64,000 bases of DNA from Janthinobacterium silvisoli (GCF_014200725.1 NZ_JACHCL010000009.1:1-64000), one strand, 5' to 3'; positions 25,589-35,639 are shown, numbered from the stretch's first letter. Numbers and translations: made by a program. The notes: generated from the letters alone by a model not told the origin.

Positions 25589-26983
25589 TTACATAGTTTG
25601 CCCCCATCCCAGCGCCTTGTACAGGGCAATCGCATCGACGTAGGACGCCGTTTCAGCCTGCAGCGCATCGCGGCGGATATCGTATAAGGCGCGCTGGTTT
25701 TCCAGTACTGCCTGGTAGCTGCCGGCGCCGCCCTGGTAGCGCGTGCTGGCGATATCGAGCGCCGCGCTGCCGTGGCGTGCAGATTGCAGCAGAGAGGCCA
25801 GTCGCGACTGGTTTTCCACCAGTTGCGTGACAGCGTTTTCCACGTCTTCCTGGGCCAATAAAATTGTTTGTTCATAGCGGGCCAGCGCCCCTTGCGCCAG
25901 CGCTTGCGTGCCGCGTACCCTGGCCCGGGTGCTGCCCAGGCGGAAGGCCGGGTAATTGACGGTCGGTGCAAGCTCAAAGGCGCGCGCGCCGCCGTCAAAC
26001 ACGCTGCTGCCGCGCAGCGCAAAAAAGCCCAGGAATCCGCCAAGACTGATACGCGGATACAGCTCGGCCGTGGCTGCGCCCACGTCCTCGCTGGAAGCGG
26101 CCAGCAAGCGTTCGGCGCGCACCACGTCGGGCCGATGCTTGATCAGCTGATTCACGTCGCCCAAGGGCAGTTGACTCGCCAGCGGCGCCTGCTGGCGCGC
26201 TGACGTCGCCAGCGCGATGGCGCCCGGCGCCCGGCCGCTCAGCACATCGAGCCGGTACTGCGCCTGGCGCAAAGCGGCTTGCAGCGGCGGCAGCGCGGCT
26301 TCGCTGCGCGTCAGGTTGGCCAACGCATTTTGCCGCTCTTCCGGCAAGCCGCTGCCGGCGCGGATGCGCGCATCGATCAGCGCCACCGTATCGCGCCAGC
26401 TTTGTACCTGCGCCTGCGTCAACAGCAGGTTTTGCTGGTGGCCCAGCGCCTCGTAATAATTGCGCGCCACGTCGGCCGCAATCGTCAGTTGCAGCTGCTG
26501 CAGATCGGCCTGCGCGGCGTCGGCCTGCGCCTGTGCCGAGCGCGTGATATGGGCCAGGCGGCCGAACAGGTCGAGCTCCCATTGTGCATCGAAACCGGCG
26601 CGCGTGCTGCTGCTGGAAGCGCGGCTGGCTGGCGTATCCTGTTGCACCGAGCGCTGCCATCCCGCCTGCGCCGTGACGGTGGGTAGTTCATCGAGCCGGC
26701 GCTCGTCGAAGACGGCGCGCGCGGCCAGCAGGTTCGCTTGCGCCTGGGCGATATCGCGGTTGTGTTCAAGCGCGCTGGCGATCAGTTGCGACAGGCGCGG
26801 GTCGTCAAAAAACGTCCACCAGTTGTCGGCGTTGGCGACTGCTGAAAACTGCGCTTGCTGGGGGCTGGCCAGTGTAATGGCCGGCGTGGCTGGCGTGACA
26901 TAAGCAGGTGTAAGGGCGCAGCCAGCCAGCAGCACGGGAAGGCAGGAGGTAAAACCGGATAAAAAGTAGCGGTAATTTTTCAT
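25589..26983 (-). CDS. RND efflux outer-membrane lipoprotein, NodT/OprM family
   Basis: 464 residues. The N-terminus has a lipoprotein signal (LPVLLAGCALTPAYV, lipobox LAGC). The body is the TolC-like coiled-coil family with NADNWWTFFDDPRLSQLI, then the RPDVVRAERLLAA segment typical of NodT proteins. It forms the outer-membrane exit duct of the tripartite pump encoded upstream by the RND and adaptor genes; the gap to the RND gene is only 9 bases, consistent with one mRNA. Confidence 0.92.
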   Translation of the reverse strand: MKNYRYFLSGFTSCLPVLLAGCALTPAYVTPATPAITLASPQQAQFSAVANADNWWTFFDDPRLSQLIASALEHNRDIAQAQANLLAARAVFDERRLDELPTVTAQAGWQRSVQQDTPASRASSSSTRAGFDAQWELDLFGRLAHITRSAQAQADAAQADLQQLQLTIAADVARNYYEALGHQQNLLLTQAQVQSWRDTVALIDARIRAGSGLPEERQNALANLTRSEAALPPLQAALRQAQYRLDVLSGRAPGAIALATSARQQAPLASQLPLGDVNQLIKHRPDVVRAERLLAASSEDVGAATAELYPRISLGGFLGFFALRGSSVFDGGARAFELAPTVNYPAFRLGSTRARVRGTQALAQGALARYEQTILLAQEDVENAVTQLVENQSRLASLLQSARHGSAALDIASTRYQGGAGSYQAVLENQRALYDIRRDALQAETASYVDAIALYKALGWGQTM

Positions 26984-26992
26984 GGTGCTTCC

Positions 26993-29900
26993 TTACTGCG
27001 CTTCGGCTTGCGCCAGCGCTTGCGATAAATCCTGGGTGCGCGGCGTGCTCTGGTCTTTTGCATGGCTGCGGGCCACGAACGAGTACACGGTAGGCAGCAC
27101 GAAGAGGGTGAAGAAAGTCCCGATCAGCATGCCCGAGACGATCACCAGGCCCAGGCCGAAACGGCTGTTGGCGCCGGCGCCGGAAGCGAACAGCAGCGGC
27201 ACCAGGCCCACCACCATGGCGGCCGTCGTCATCAGGATGGGGCGCAAACGGATTTGCGCTGCCTTGCGGATCGCGCTTGAGCGGTCCAGCTGTTCATGCA
27301 CCTGCAATTCATTGGCAAATTCCACCATCAGGATACCGTGCTTGCTGATCAAGCCGATCAGGGTCACCAGGCCGATCTGCGTGTAGATATTGACGGTGGC
27401 GTAGCCCAGCGCCAGCGGTATCAGGGCGCCGCAAATCGACAGCGGCACCGTGATCAGGATGATCAGTGGATCGGTCAGGCTTTCATACTGGGCCGCCAGC
27501 ACCAGGTAGATCACCACCACGGCGGCCAGGAAGGCCATCAGCAGTGCATTGCCTTCGGTGGCGAACTGGCGCGCATCGGATTGCCAGTCGTAGCTGAAGC
27601 CGGGCGGCAAGGTCTTTGCCACGCCATCGAGGAAGGCCACGGCGTCGCCCAGGGTCACGCCCGGTGCCGGCACGCCCTGGAAGGTGGCCGCATTTTGCTG
27701 GTTGAACTGGGTCAGCTGGTTCGGTTCGATCTTTTCCGTGACCGATACCACGCTAGACAGCGGCAGCAGGCTGCCATTGTCGGCACGCACGTACTGCTGC
27801 GCCAGCGCTTGCGGCGTCAAGCGCTGCTCACGCGGACTTTGCGCGATCACGTCATAAGCGCGGCCTTCCATACCGAAACGGTTCAGATAATTTTCACCGA
27901 CCAGCACGGCCAGCGATTCGCCTATGTCCTGCATGCTCAGGCCCAGGCTGGCGGCTTTTGAACGGTCCACGTGCACCTGTACCACGGGGTTGTTGTAATC
28001 GAGGTCGCTATCGACCACGGCGAACAGACCGCTGGCACGAGCGCGCTGCTTGACGTCTTCCATGGTGCGGAACAGGGTGGCGTAGTCCTGCGCGCTGCGC
28101 AAGACCATTTGCACGGGCAAACCGCCGCTCGATCCGGGCAGGGGCGCATCCTGGAAGGCGAAGATACTCATGCCCTCCACGTCGCCCACGGCATCCTGCA
28201 ATTGCGCTTGTACTTCGGCGGCATTGCGCTTGCGTTTTTCCCACGACGACAGATTGATGCCACCGAAGCTGTTGGCCGGGCCGTCGGTGCCGTTGATGAT
28301 CCAGCGCGACTCGGTTTCGGGCGAGCGCTGATACACTTCATCGAGCTTTTTTGAAAAGCGTTCCACGTAATCGAGGTTGGCGTGCTGCGGCGCCTTGATG
28401 GCCGTCTGCACGCTGGCCTTGTCTTCCACCGGCGCCAGTTCGCGCTGCGGCATCAGGTATAAAAATGGCAGGCTGGCCATCACCAGCAGGGCAAAGCCGC
28501 CGCTGATCCAGCGATGCTGCAGCGAGCGGTCCAGCAGGCGTGCATAGCGGCTGGTGAGGCCGGCAAAAAAGTGTTCGGCGGCGCGTGCCATGCGTCCCTC
28601 CGTTTGCTTCGATTGCAGCAGGTAGGAACTCATCACGGGCGATAAAGTCAGCGCCACCACGCCCGACACCACCACGGCGCCGGCCAGGGTCAGCGCGAAT
28701 TCCTTGAACAGCGCGCCCGTCAAGCCTCCCATCATACCGATCGGCGCATATACGGCGGCCAGGGTGATGGTCATGGCGATCACGGGACCGGCAACTTCAC
28801 GCGCGCCGATCAGGGCGGCCGCCACCGGCGTCTTGCCGTCTTCGATATGGCGGTGTACGTTTTCCACCACCACGATGGCGTCGTCGACCACCAGGCCTAC
28901 GGCCAGCACCACCGCCAGCAAGGTCAGCAAATTGATGCTGAAACCGAAGGCCAGCATCAGCGCCGCCGCCCCGAGCATCGACAGCGGTATGGTCACGATG
29001 GGGATCAGCACCGAGCGCAAGGAACCCATGCACAGATAGATGACCAGCACGACGATCACCAGCGCCTCCAGCAGGGTGTGCACCACCTCGCTGATGGAGG
29101 CGTTGATAAAGCGCGCTGTCTCGAATGCCAGGGCAACTTTCACGCCGGGCGGCAGGGTTTTTTTGATTTCGGGCAGCAGCTTCTTGATGGCTGCCACGAT
29201 CACCAGTGGATTGCCGCCCGGCGTGGCGGACAAGCCCAGATGCACGGCTGGCACGCCATCCATGGTGGCGCTGGTTTCCATCGCGGCGGCGCCCAGTTCC
29301 ACCGTGCCCACATCCTTCAGGCGCACCAGCGAAGCGCTGTCTTTTTCGCTGCCCTTGCGGATCACCATCTCGCGAAATTGCGCCACGCTGACCAGGTCGG
29401 TATCGATGCTGATATTGGAGACGACGAATTGCCCTTTGATTTTACCGGGCGCCGCCTGGTAGTTATTGCGCCGCACGGCGTCGGCTACGTCGGACGCCGT
29501 CAAGCCCCGCGCAGCCAGTCTGGCAGGGTCGATCCACAGGCGCATGGCCAGCTGCTGGCCGCCGAAGACGGTGATTTTCGCCACGCCGTCGATGGTGGAA
29601 AACATCGGCTGCACTACCCGCGCCAGGTAGTCGGTCAGTTGCGCGGCCGGTACGCTGTCGCTGGAAAACCCCACATACGCAACGGCCGAAGTGTCGCCTG
29701 CCGAGCGCTCGATGACGGGGTCGAAAGCGCCTTCCGGCAGCTTGTAGCGTATCTGGTTGACCTTGGCCATGACTTCGGTGAGCGCCTGCGTGGAATCGCG
29801 GTTCAGTTCCATGCGCACGGTGACATTGCTGCTGCCCTGCACCGACGATGAGGTCAGGTAATCGATGCCTTCCACCGACGATACGGCTTGTGCAATCGGC

Positions 29901-30094
29901 TGCGTGACAAAGCCCTGCATCAGTTCCGCCGAGGCGCCAGGATAGGTGGTGGCAATGGTGATGGTGGACGATTCGAGCAGTGGATATTCGCGGATCGGCA
30001 ACTGCTTGATGGCGAACAGGCCCAGCATCAAAATCAGGGCGCTGATCACCAGCGCCAGCACGGGGCGGCGCACGAACAGATCGGTAAATTTCAT
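26993..30094 (-). CDS. RND multidrug efflux permease (HAE1 family)
   Basis: 1033 residues, usual length for an AcrB-type inner-membrane permease. Starts FTDLFVRRPVLALVIS; twelve membrane segments in the usual 1+5+1+5 pattern with two large periplasmic loops. TM4 keeps the proton-relay aspartates in LVVDDAIVVVENVHRH. The VPAPGVTLGDAVAFLD and LAAQYESLTDPLIIL segments are typical of MexK/MuxB-like pumps. Substrates cannot be told from sequence. It is the central gene of an operon running adaptor, permease, outer-membrane factor. Confidence 0.93.
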   Translation of the reverse strand: MKFTDLFVRRPVLALVISALILMLGLFAIKQLPIREYPLLESSTITIATTYPGASAELMQGFVTQPIAQAVSSVEGIDYLTSSSVQGSSNVTVRMELNRDSTQALTEVMAKVNQIRYKLPEGAFDPVIERSAGDTSAVAYVGFSSDSVPAAQLTDYLARVVQPMFSTIDGVAKITVFGGQQLAMRLWIDPARLAARGLTASDVADAVRRNNYQAAPGKIKGQFVVSNISIDTDLVSVAQFREMVIRKGSEKDSASLVRLKDVGTVELGAAAMETSATMDGVPAVHLGLSATPGGNPLVIVAAIKKLLPEIKKTLPPGVKVALAFETARFINASISEVVHTLLEALVIVVLVIYLCMGSLRSVLIPIVTIPLSMLGAAALMLAFGFSINLLTLLAVVLAVGLVVDDAIVVVENVHRHIEDGKTPVAAALIGAREVAGPVIAMTITLAAVYAPIGMMGGLTGALFKEFALTLAGAVVVSGVVALTLSPVMSSYLLQSKQTEGRMARAAEHFFAGLTSRYARLLDRSLQHRWISGGFALLVMASLPFLYLMPQRELAPVEDKASVQTAIKAPQHANLDYVERFSKKLDEVYQRSPETESRWIINGTDGPANSFGGINLSSWEKRKRNAAEVQAQLQDAVGDVEGMSIFAFQDAPLPGSSGGLPVQMVLRSAQDYATLFRTMEDVKQRARASGLFAVVDSDLDYNNPVVQVHVDRSKAASLGLSMQDIGESLAVLVGENYLNRFGMEGRAYDVIAQSPREQRLTPQALAQQYVRADNGSLLPLSSVVSVTEKIEPNQLTQFNQQNAATFQGVPAPGVTLGDAVAFLDGVAKTLPPGFSYDWQSDARQFATEGNALLMAFLAAVVVIYLVLAAQYESLTDPLIILITVPLSICGALIPLALGYATVNIYTQIGLVTLIGLISKHGILMVEFANELQVHEQLDRSSAIRKAAQIRLRPILMTTAAMVVGLVPLLFASGAGANSRFGLGLVIVSGMLIGTFFTLFVLPTVYSFVARSHAKDQSTPRTQDLSQALAQAEAQ

Positions 30095-30106
30095 GGTTGA
30101 TTTTCC

Positions 30107-31225
30107 TTAGCTGCCGGCGGGGGCTGACGCCGGGGCCTGAGTTTGCTGTGCTTCGTCCAGCGTATTGGGCACTGCCTGCACGGCCATGCCATCGGCCAGC
30201 CGCAACTGGCCCGAGGCGACCACGCGCTGGCCTGCCTGCAACCCTTTGGCGATCACCACCTTGCCATCTGCCCGCTCTCCCAAAGTGACTGCCACGCGCT
30301 TGACGGTCAGCCCCTGTTTGCCATCCTGCTGCGCGACAAAGACTGTGTCGCCATACGCGCTGTAGGTGACGGCTGTTTCCGGCACCGTCAACTGGGTGGC
30401 CTTGTCCAGCTTGCGCGCCACCCGCACATTGGCGTACATGCCTGCCTTCAGTGCTCCCGCCGGATTATCCAGCGCCGCCTGCACCTGCACCATGCGCGAG
30501 CTGGCAATCAGCGGGTCGATCGCCTTGATCTTCGCCGTGAAGACGCGCTCGGGATAAGCGTCCACCAGCACTTGCACGGCTTGCCCCGGCGTCAGCGCCG
30601 CGCTGCTTTGTTCATCGAGCGCAAAGTTCACCAGCAGCGACTGGGTGTCGATCAGGCTGGCGACAGTATCAGCGGGATTGAGGTACTGGCCCGCATGCAC
30701 GCGGCGTATGCCCAGCTGCCCTGCGAATGGCGCGCGGATGCTCTTTTGCGCGATCAGCGCTTCCGTCTGGCGTACTTCACCCAGGGCCGCGTCGCGCGTG
30801 GCCAGGGCAGCGTCCAGCTGCTCTTGCGTGGCGACCTTGTCGGCCAGCAGCTGGCGCGTGCGGACGTAGCTGCTTTCCGCGTTTTTCCACTGCGCGCGCA
30901 GGCGCAGCAGCGCCGCCTGTTCTGGCGCGTCATTGAGCTGCACCAGCACGGCGCCGGCCGCCACTTTTTGTCCCGATTCAAAGGCGATGTGGGTCACTCT
31001 TCCGCCAGTCTCGGCGGCGACCTGCACTTGGCGGACCGCTTCGAGTTCGCCTACGCCGTTGAAGAAGCGTTGCTGCGTGCCAGCGACCACGGGCACCAGC
31101 GCCACCTTGGTGGCTGGGTTGGCAGCTGCATCGGCGGCATGCGAGGCGGCGCGCGGATACAGGCTGACGCCGGCGACGGCGAGTGTGATGGCCAGCGCGG
31201 AAGCGCCGGCGATTTTCGTATTCAT
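30107..31225 (-). CDS. RND efflux periplasmic adaptor (membrane fusion protein)
   Basis: 372 residues from ATG 31225. Signal/anchor at the N-terminus, then the MFP order: biotinyl-lipoyl half (GRVTHIAFESGQKVAAGAVL), helical hairpin with RTRQLLADKVATQEQLDAAL, second lipoyl half (SIRAPFAGQLGIRRVHAGQY) and beta-barrel. It links the permease to the outer-membrane duct. The stop is 12 bases from the RND start and the start is 11 bases from the DUF2165 gene, so all are one operon. Confidence 0.92.
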   Translation of the reverse strand: MNTKIAGASALAITLAVAGVSLYPRAASHAADAAANPATKVALVPVVAGTQQRFFNGVGELEAVRQVQVAAETGGRVTHIAFESGQKVAAGAVLVQLNDAPEQAALLRLRAQWKNAESSYVRTRQLLADKVATQEQLDAALATRDAALGEVRQTEALIAQKSIRAPFAGQLGIRRVHAGQYLNPADTVASLIDTQSLLVNFALDEQSSAALTPGQAVQVLVDAYPERVFTAKIKAIDPLIASSRMVQVQAALDNPAGALKAGMYANVRVARKLDKATQLTVPETAVTYSAYGDTVFVAQQDGKQGLTVKRVAVTLGERADGKVVIAKGLQAGQRVVASGQLRLADGMAVQAVPNTLDEAQQTQAPASAPAGS

Positions 31226-31236
31226 GGTGAAGTCTT

Positions 31237-31710
31237 TCAAAAGTTAAAGACGGCGAACAGCGCCATGGTCCATAGCAGCAGCACCAGATGCGTCGTCTGC
31301 AAGCCTTCCTGCGCGATCCAGTAGGCGAACCACAGTCCGCCCAGATGCATCAGCAGCAAAAAGGCGGCCATGGCGCACAGGGCCAGGTTCAGCCAGGGCA
31401 GCGCAGCGGGCAGGCCGCTGGCGAAAAAGAACAGCACGCCGGTCCAGGCGGCGATGCTGGCGACCAGTTGCAGCACCAGCACCACGATCAGGGCCAGACG
31501 GTGCAAGGACAGTGATGTGAGTGCGCGGCGCAGCAGCGGACTTTGCAAGGTGGGGTCTTGCCGCAGCGGGTCCATGCGCATGGTGTTGCCGATGGCCCAG
31601 ACGGAACCGTGGAAGGCGTGCAGATTGTTGATGGCAGCCAGGCTCAGCCAGGCTGCCAGGCCGCAGCCGAGAATGGCGTGAAACAGCCAGATGGAGTGAT
31701 GCAATTGCAT
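31237..31710 (-). CDS. DUF2165 small integral membrane protein
   Basis: 157 residues from ATG 31710. Four membrane segments; the opening SIWLFHAILGCGLAAWLSLAA and IAQEGLQTTHL near the end match the DUF2165 pattern. Function unknown. As the first gene of the efflux operon it may aid pump assembly, or simply share its promoter. It is divergent from the Cys-rich HTH regulator with a dyad between them. Confidence 0.75.
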   Translation of the reverse strand: MQLHHSIWLFHAILGCGLAAWLSLAAINNLHAFHGSVWAIGNTMRMDPLRQDPTLQSPLLRRALTSLSLHRLALIVVLVLQLVASIAAWTGVLFFFASGLPAALPWLNLALCAMAAFLLLMHLGGLWFAYWIAQEGLQTTHLVLLLWTMALFAVFNF

Positions 31711-31799
31711 GGTTTCCCCGTCAAAAAGAAGGTCTTGCCAGCGTGCAGGCGTGGAAATTCCTCGACAGCGGGGAGCTACCGGCCTATTATGCAAGCAAT

Positions 31800-31813
31800 T
31801 AGTTGGTTAACTA
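31800..31813. promoter_or_regulatory. short dyad between the efflux operon and its divergent regulator
   Basis: TAGTT and AACTA flank GGTT in an AT-rich gap of 124 bases. The position suits an operator for the divergent regulator, but the arms are only 5 bp. Confidence 0.35.
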
Positions 31814-31834
31814 GGCCCATGATAGTTGAGCGAA

Positions 31835-32494
31835 ATGAATTACACAAGTAAACGTTTGGATAATGCCGAGACTCCGCAAACGACGGAGCGCATCCTGTAT
31901 TTCATCAAGACCAAGGGGCCCGTCTCCACGGCGGCCTTGGCGAAGACCCTGGAAATGACGGGCGAGGCGGCGCGCCAGCAAGTGCAAAAGCTGGTGGCGG
32001 CGGGCTTGATCGAGGGGCGGCAAGAGCCGCAAACGGGCGCTGGCCGGCCGCGCCAGAACTGGATCTTGACGGAGGCGGGCAATGCGCGTTTTCCCGACAC
32101 GCATGCGCAGCTGACGATCAAGCTGATCGGCTCCGTGCGCGAATTGTTTGGCGAGGCAGGTCTCGATAAATTGATCGGCCAGCGCGAAGAGGAAAGCCGC
32201 GCCGCGTATGCGCAGGTCTGTAAGGCAGCTGACTTGCCGACGCGCTTGCAGCAGCTGGCGGCGATCCGCGATGAAGAGGGTTATATGGCCAGGGTGGAAG
32301 CCGATGGCGACGACTGGCTGCTGATCGAAGACCATTGCCCGATCTGCGCCGCCGCCCGCACCTGCCAGGGATTTTGCCGCTCCGAATTGCAGCTATTCCA
32401 GGAAGTGGTGGGACCGGCGGGCAGCGTAGTGCGCGAACAGCATTTATTGAGCGACGCGATGCGCTGCGTCTACCGCATCAAAGTTGCATCCTAG
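31835..32494 (+). CDS. SufR-like HTH regulator with a C-terminal cysteine cluster
   Basis: 219 residues. Winged HTH near the N-terminus (TERILYFIKTKGPVSTAALAK, then GEAARQQVQKLVAAGLIE), followed by a helical region and the cluster C168-x2-C171-x5-C177-x3-C181 (DHCPICAAARTCQGFC). This is the architecture of SufR-type regulators and their relatives, in which cysteines hold an iron-sulfur or zinc site. It is divergent from the RND efflux operon and probably controls it, so the pump may respond to redox, iron or nitrosative stress. The ATG at 31835 is preferred to the TTG at 31826. Confidence 0.78.
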   Translation: MNYTSKRLDNAETPQTTERILYFIKTKGPVSTAALAKTLEMTGEAARQQVQKLVAAGLIEGRQEPQTGAGRPRQNWILTEAGNARFPDTHAQLTIKLIGSVRELFGEAGLDKLIGQREEESRAAYAQVCKAADLPTRLQQLAAIRDEEGYMARVEADGDDWLLIEDHCPICAAARTCQGFCRSELQLFQEVVGPAGSVVREQHLLSDAMRCVYRIKVAS

Positions 32495-33750
32495 CGCTTG
32501 GGAAACAGCGGCCACGCTGCCAGCGCCACCACCGCCGATACGCACCACACGCCACGCCAGGCGACCAGGTCCAGCAAATGAGGTATCAGCACCGGCGTGA
32601 GGAAAAAGCTCACATACACGGCCGTGTTGGCCATGCCCAGCGCCGTGCCCGCATGGTTGCTGCCGGCCACGGTCGCCAGTTCCGTGTAGCCGACGCCATG
32701 CCAGGAGGAGACGGCAATGCCGGCCAGCACGATGGCGACCATCAGCATCCAGCCTGGTGCATTGATCGAGGCAACGATACCCAGCAGCAGGAATGCCATA
32801 GTTGCCACCAGCACGCAGCCGCGCAGATAGGCGGGACGGTTGGCGTGGCGGTCCGTGTGGCGCCCGCTCCAGATGCGCATCACCATGGCGCCGGCCTGCA
32901 GCGACACCATTACCGTGGTGACGGCGGCCAGGCCCAGCTTGCCCTGGTCGTGCAAAAAAATCGTGGCGTAGCTGAGGATAGCCGATTGTGGCGCGCACAG
33001 CAGTGCGATGGCGCCCACCATGCGCCAGATGCGGCCATTGCGCAATGGCGGAGCTTCCTGTGCCGATAACAGCCCCGCAGAGACGTTTTGCGGGGCCTTG
33101 GCGGCCTCGACAGAAAAATCTGGCTCATGCATCCACCTCCAGGCGAACGCGGCCGATAGGGCGCATGCGAAGGCCAGCGCGCCAAACACCATTGCAAAGC
33201 CATAGCGGGCTGCCAGGGTAGGCAAGATCAGTGCGCCCAGTGCGCCACCGAGCGGCACGGCCGTCTGGCGGATGCTCATGGCAAACCCCCGTTCACCGGG
33301 ACCGAACCAGCGCATCACGGCGCGGCCGCTGGAACCGTTCACGCTGCCGCCCAAGACACCCACCAGCGCCAGGCCCGCCGCCAGTGAAAACAGGGAGGGC
33401 ACGGCGCCATGGACCGGTGTTATCCACAGCAGTAAGGACAGCAAGGACAGCATGGTGCCCAGCAAGCCCCACAGCAGCACGGGCCGGTCGCCCCAGCGGT
33501 CGGTCGCCATACCCCACGGCAGTTCCGACAAGGCCACGCCCAGGCCCATGGCGCCCAGGGCGATCCCCAGTTCGGCATTGCTTAGCTGATAGCCGCTGCG
33601 CAGCCAGATGGCGGTGGTGGGCAAACCAGCGGCGGCGGCCGAAAAGCTGGCATTGGCGGCTACGCCGACGCCTAGCACCTTCCAACGGTGGCCGGCGCCC
33701 CGGACAGGACTTTCAAGGGGAAGGGAAACAGGCGTGCAAGCGGTGGACAT
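32491..33750 (-). CDS. MFS transporter
   Basis: 419 residues from ATG 33750; the longer open frame beyond it is not coding. Twelve hydrophobic segments, with MFS signature MATDRWGDRPVLLWGLLG (motif A) in the first loop. It is a single-component transporter of the 12-TM type (cyanate/nitrate-like or sugar/aromatic exporters); the substrate is unknown. It is divergent from the LysR gene at 33868 with a palindrome between them, and its 3' end overlaps that of the convergent SufR-like gene by 4 bases. Confidence 0.86.
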   Translation of the reverse strand: MSTACTPVSLPLESPVRGAGHRWKVLGVGVAANASFSAAAAGLPTTAIWLRSGYQLSNAELGIALGAMGLGVALSELPWGMATDRWGDRPVLLWGLLGTMLSLLSLLLWITPVHGAVPSLFSLAAGLALVGVLGGSVNGSSGRAVMRWFGPGERGFAMSIRQTAVPLGGALGALILPTLAARYGFAMVFGALAFACALSAAFAWRWMHEPDFSVEAAKAPQNVSAGLLSAQEAPPLRNGRIWRMVGAIALLCAPQSAILSYATIFLHDQGKLGLAAVTTVMVSLQAGAMVMRIWSGRHTDRHANRPAYLRGCVLVATMAFLLLGIVASINAPGWMLMVAIVLAGIAVSSWHGVGYTELATVAGSNHAGTALGMANTAVYVSFFLTPVLIPHLLDLVAWRGVWCVSAVVALAAWPLFPKR

Positions 33751-33799
33751 GATAGCGGCAGGTTGTGATTGACCTGCACAGTGTTGCGCAGTACGATCA

Positions 33800-33814
33800 T
33801 TCTGAATATCAGAA
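33800..33814. promoter_or_regulatory. palindrome between divergent MFS and LysR genes
   Basis: TTCTGA and TCAGAA flank ATA, a perfect 15-base palindrome in the 117-base gap. It is a good candidate for the LysR binding site controlling both genes. Confidence 0.55.
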
Positions 33815-33867
33815 AGTATTGAAGCTATCGTCCTGAAAAATAGGATGGTCAACAAGGAAGCAGACAG

Positions 33868-34761
33868 ATGAATTTCGATATCGCCTTTTTGCGCAGCTAT
33901 GTGGCCGGTGTGGACCTGGGCAGCTACGCGCGAGCGGCCGATAAAGTAGGCCGTTCCACTTCGGCCGTCAGTGCGCAGCTGAAAAAACTGGAAGAGCAGG
34001 CGGGTCTGCCCCTGTTTCGCAAGGATGGACGGGGCCTGGCGCTGACCGATGGTGGCGAAGTTTTGCTGGCCTATGCGCGCCGCATGGTCGAACTGAACGA
34101 TGAAGCGTTCGTCGCCTTGCACGGCGTGGAACTGGAAGGCTGGGTCAAGCTGGGTTTGCAGGAGGATTTTGGCGAAGTGCTGCTGCCCGATGTGTTGGGG
34201 CGGTTTGCCCGCGCCCATCCGAAAGTGCGCATCGAAGCGCATGTGTCGCGCAACACGGCCTTGCTGGAACGCTTGTCCACAGGCCAGCTGGATCTGGCCC
34301 TGCTGTGGGGTGGCGCGGCCCTGCCCGACACTCTGGCCTGGCCCGCTGCCCAGCGCCAGACCCTGGCCGCGCCTGCCATGCGCTGGATCGCCTCAGCCAG
34401 CCTGGCATGGCAGCCCGAGTCAGGCGAACCTTTGCCCTTGATTACCTTTGACCGCGAATGCCTGTTCCAGCGCTGCGCCACGCAGGCGCTGGACCGGGCC
34501 GGTATCGCCTGGCGCACGGCGTTTACCAGCCCTAGCCTGTCCGGCTTGTGGGCAGCGGCCGCTGCCGGGCTAGGCGTGACGGTGCGTACTTGTTATGGCT
34601 TGCCCGCTTCCGTGCGTGCGCTCGATGCGCAGGTAGCCGGTTTGCCCGCCCTGCCCGCGCTATCGCTGGAATTGCTGCAGGGCGCGTCCACGGCCAGGCC
34701 GCCTGTCGACCGGCTGGCGGGCCTGATCGCCGAATCGTTGCAGGCAAACGTGATCGCTTAA
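33868..34761 (+). CDS. LysR-family transcriptional regulator
   Basis: 297 residues. [23 protein letters not shown]; effector domain with [20 protein letters not shown] and DLALLWGG. It is divergent from the MFS gene at 32491, which it probably controls. The last 4 bases overlap the end of the convergent SDR gene. Confidence 0.88.
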   Translation: MNFDIAFLRSYVAGVDLGSYARAADKVGRSTSAVSAQLKKLEEQAGLPLFRKDGRGLALTDGGEVLLAYARRMVELNDEAFVALHGVELEGWVKLGLQEDFGEVLLPDVLGRFARAHPKVRIEAHVSRNTALLERLSTGQLDLALLWGGAALPDTLAWPAAQRQTLAAPAMRWIASASLAWQPESGEPLPLITFDRECLFQRCATQALDRAGIAWRTAFTSPSLSGLWAAAAAGLGVTVRTCYGLPASVRALDAQVAGLPALPALSLELLQGASTARPPVDRLAGLIAESLQANVIA

Positions 34762-35501
34762 AAATCCTGCAAGGTAGGACGCAGCACGATTTCGTTGAGG
34801 TCCACGCCGTCCGGCTGTTCGATGGCATAGGCCACGGCGCGCGCTACGGTCTCGGCCGGAATGGCGATCTTGTAAAACTCTTTCAGGTGGGCGGCGCTTT
34901 GCGCGTGGCTGCTGCCGGACTGCAATTCCGTATCCACCGCGCCTGGCGAAATGACGGTGGTGCGGATGGCGCCGCCCACTTCATGGCGCAAGCCTTCCGA
35001 GATGGCGCGCACGGCAAACTTGGTGCCGCTGTAGACGGTGCCGCCCGGGCTGATGACTTTATGGCCAGCCACCGACGACACATTGATGAAGTGGCCGCTG
35101 CCTTGGGTGCGGAAATGTGGCAAGGCGGCAGCGATGCCGTACAGCACGCCTTTGATGTTGATGTCGATCATGCGTTCCCATTCGTCCACTTTCAGCGCGT
35201 CCAGCGGGGCGATGGCCATCAGGCCCGCGTTATTGATCAGCACATCGATCTTGCCGAAGGTGGTGATGGCCGTGTCGACCAGGCGCTGCACGTCGGCAGC
35301 GACGGTGACGTCCGTCTGCACCACGGTAGCCTTGCCGCCAGCGGCCGCGATGTCGGCAGCGATGCTGTTCAGTTGCTCGGTGCGGCGCGCGCCCAGCACC
35401 ACGGACGCGCCCAGTGCGCCCAAGTGGCGGGCGGTGGCGGCGCCCAGACCGCTGCTGGCGCCGGTGATAACGACGACTTTTCCTGCGATAGCTTGTGACA
35501 T
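34758..35501 (-). CDS. short-chain dehydrogenase/reductase (SDR)
   Basis: 247 residues from ATG 35501; the longer open frame upstream runs through the LysR gene and is not coding. Classical SDR: cofactor motif [23 protein letters not shown], catalytic Ser in [11 protein letters not shown] and YxxxK in YSGTKFAVR. An Arg after the cofactor loop (LGARRTEQL) favours NADP(H). It oxidises or reduces an alcohol/ketone of unknown identity. It is divergent from a LysR regulator, a very common pairing. Confidence 0.9.
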   Translation of the reverse strand: MSQAIAGKVVVITGASSGLGAATARHLGALGASVVLGARRTEQLNSIAADIAAAGGKATVVQTDVTVAADVQRLVDTAITTFGKIDVLINNAGLMAIAPLDALKVDEWERMIDINIKGVLYGIAAALPHFRTQGSGHFINVSSVAGHKVISPGGTVYSGTKFAVRAISEGLRHEVGGAIRTTVISPGAVDTELQSGSSHAQSAAHLKEFYKIAIPAETVARAVAYAIEQPDGVDLNEIVLRPTLQDF

Positions 35502-35594
35502 GATGGTTTCCTTGTGTGAGCAGCACAGTGCTGCTGATGAAACCAGTATCGGGGTGTTGACGCTGCCAAACAATGGAAATGATACGATTTCAAA

Positions 35595-35611
35595 ATTCCA
35601 AATTGTGGAAT
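35595..35611. promoter_or_regulatory. nested inverted repeats between SDR and LysR genes
   Basis: ATTCCA and TGGAAT flank AATTG, and an outer pair ATTTCAA / TTGAAAT brackets them in the same AT-rich stretch (about 35587-35624). The probable LysR operator. Confidence 0.55.
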
Positions 35612-35639
35612 AGTTATTGAAATTGCAAAAGGACATCGC

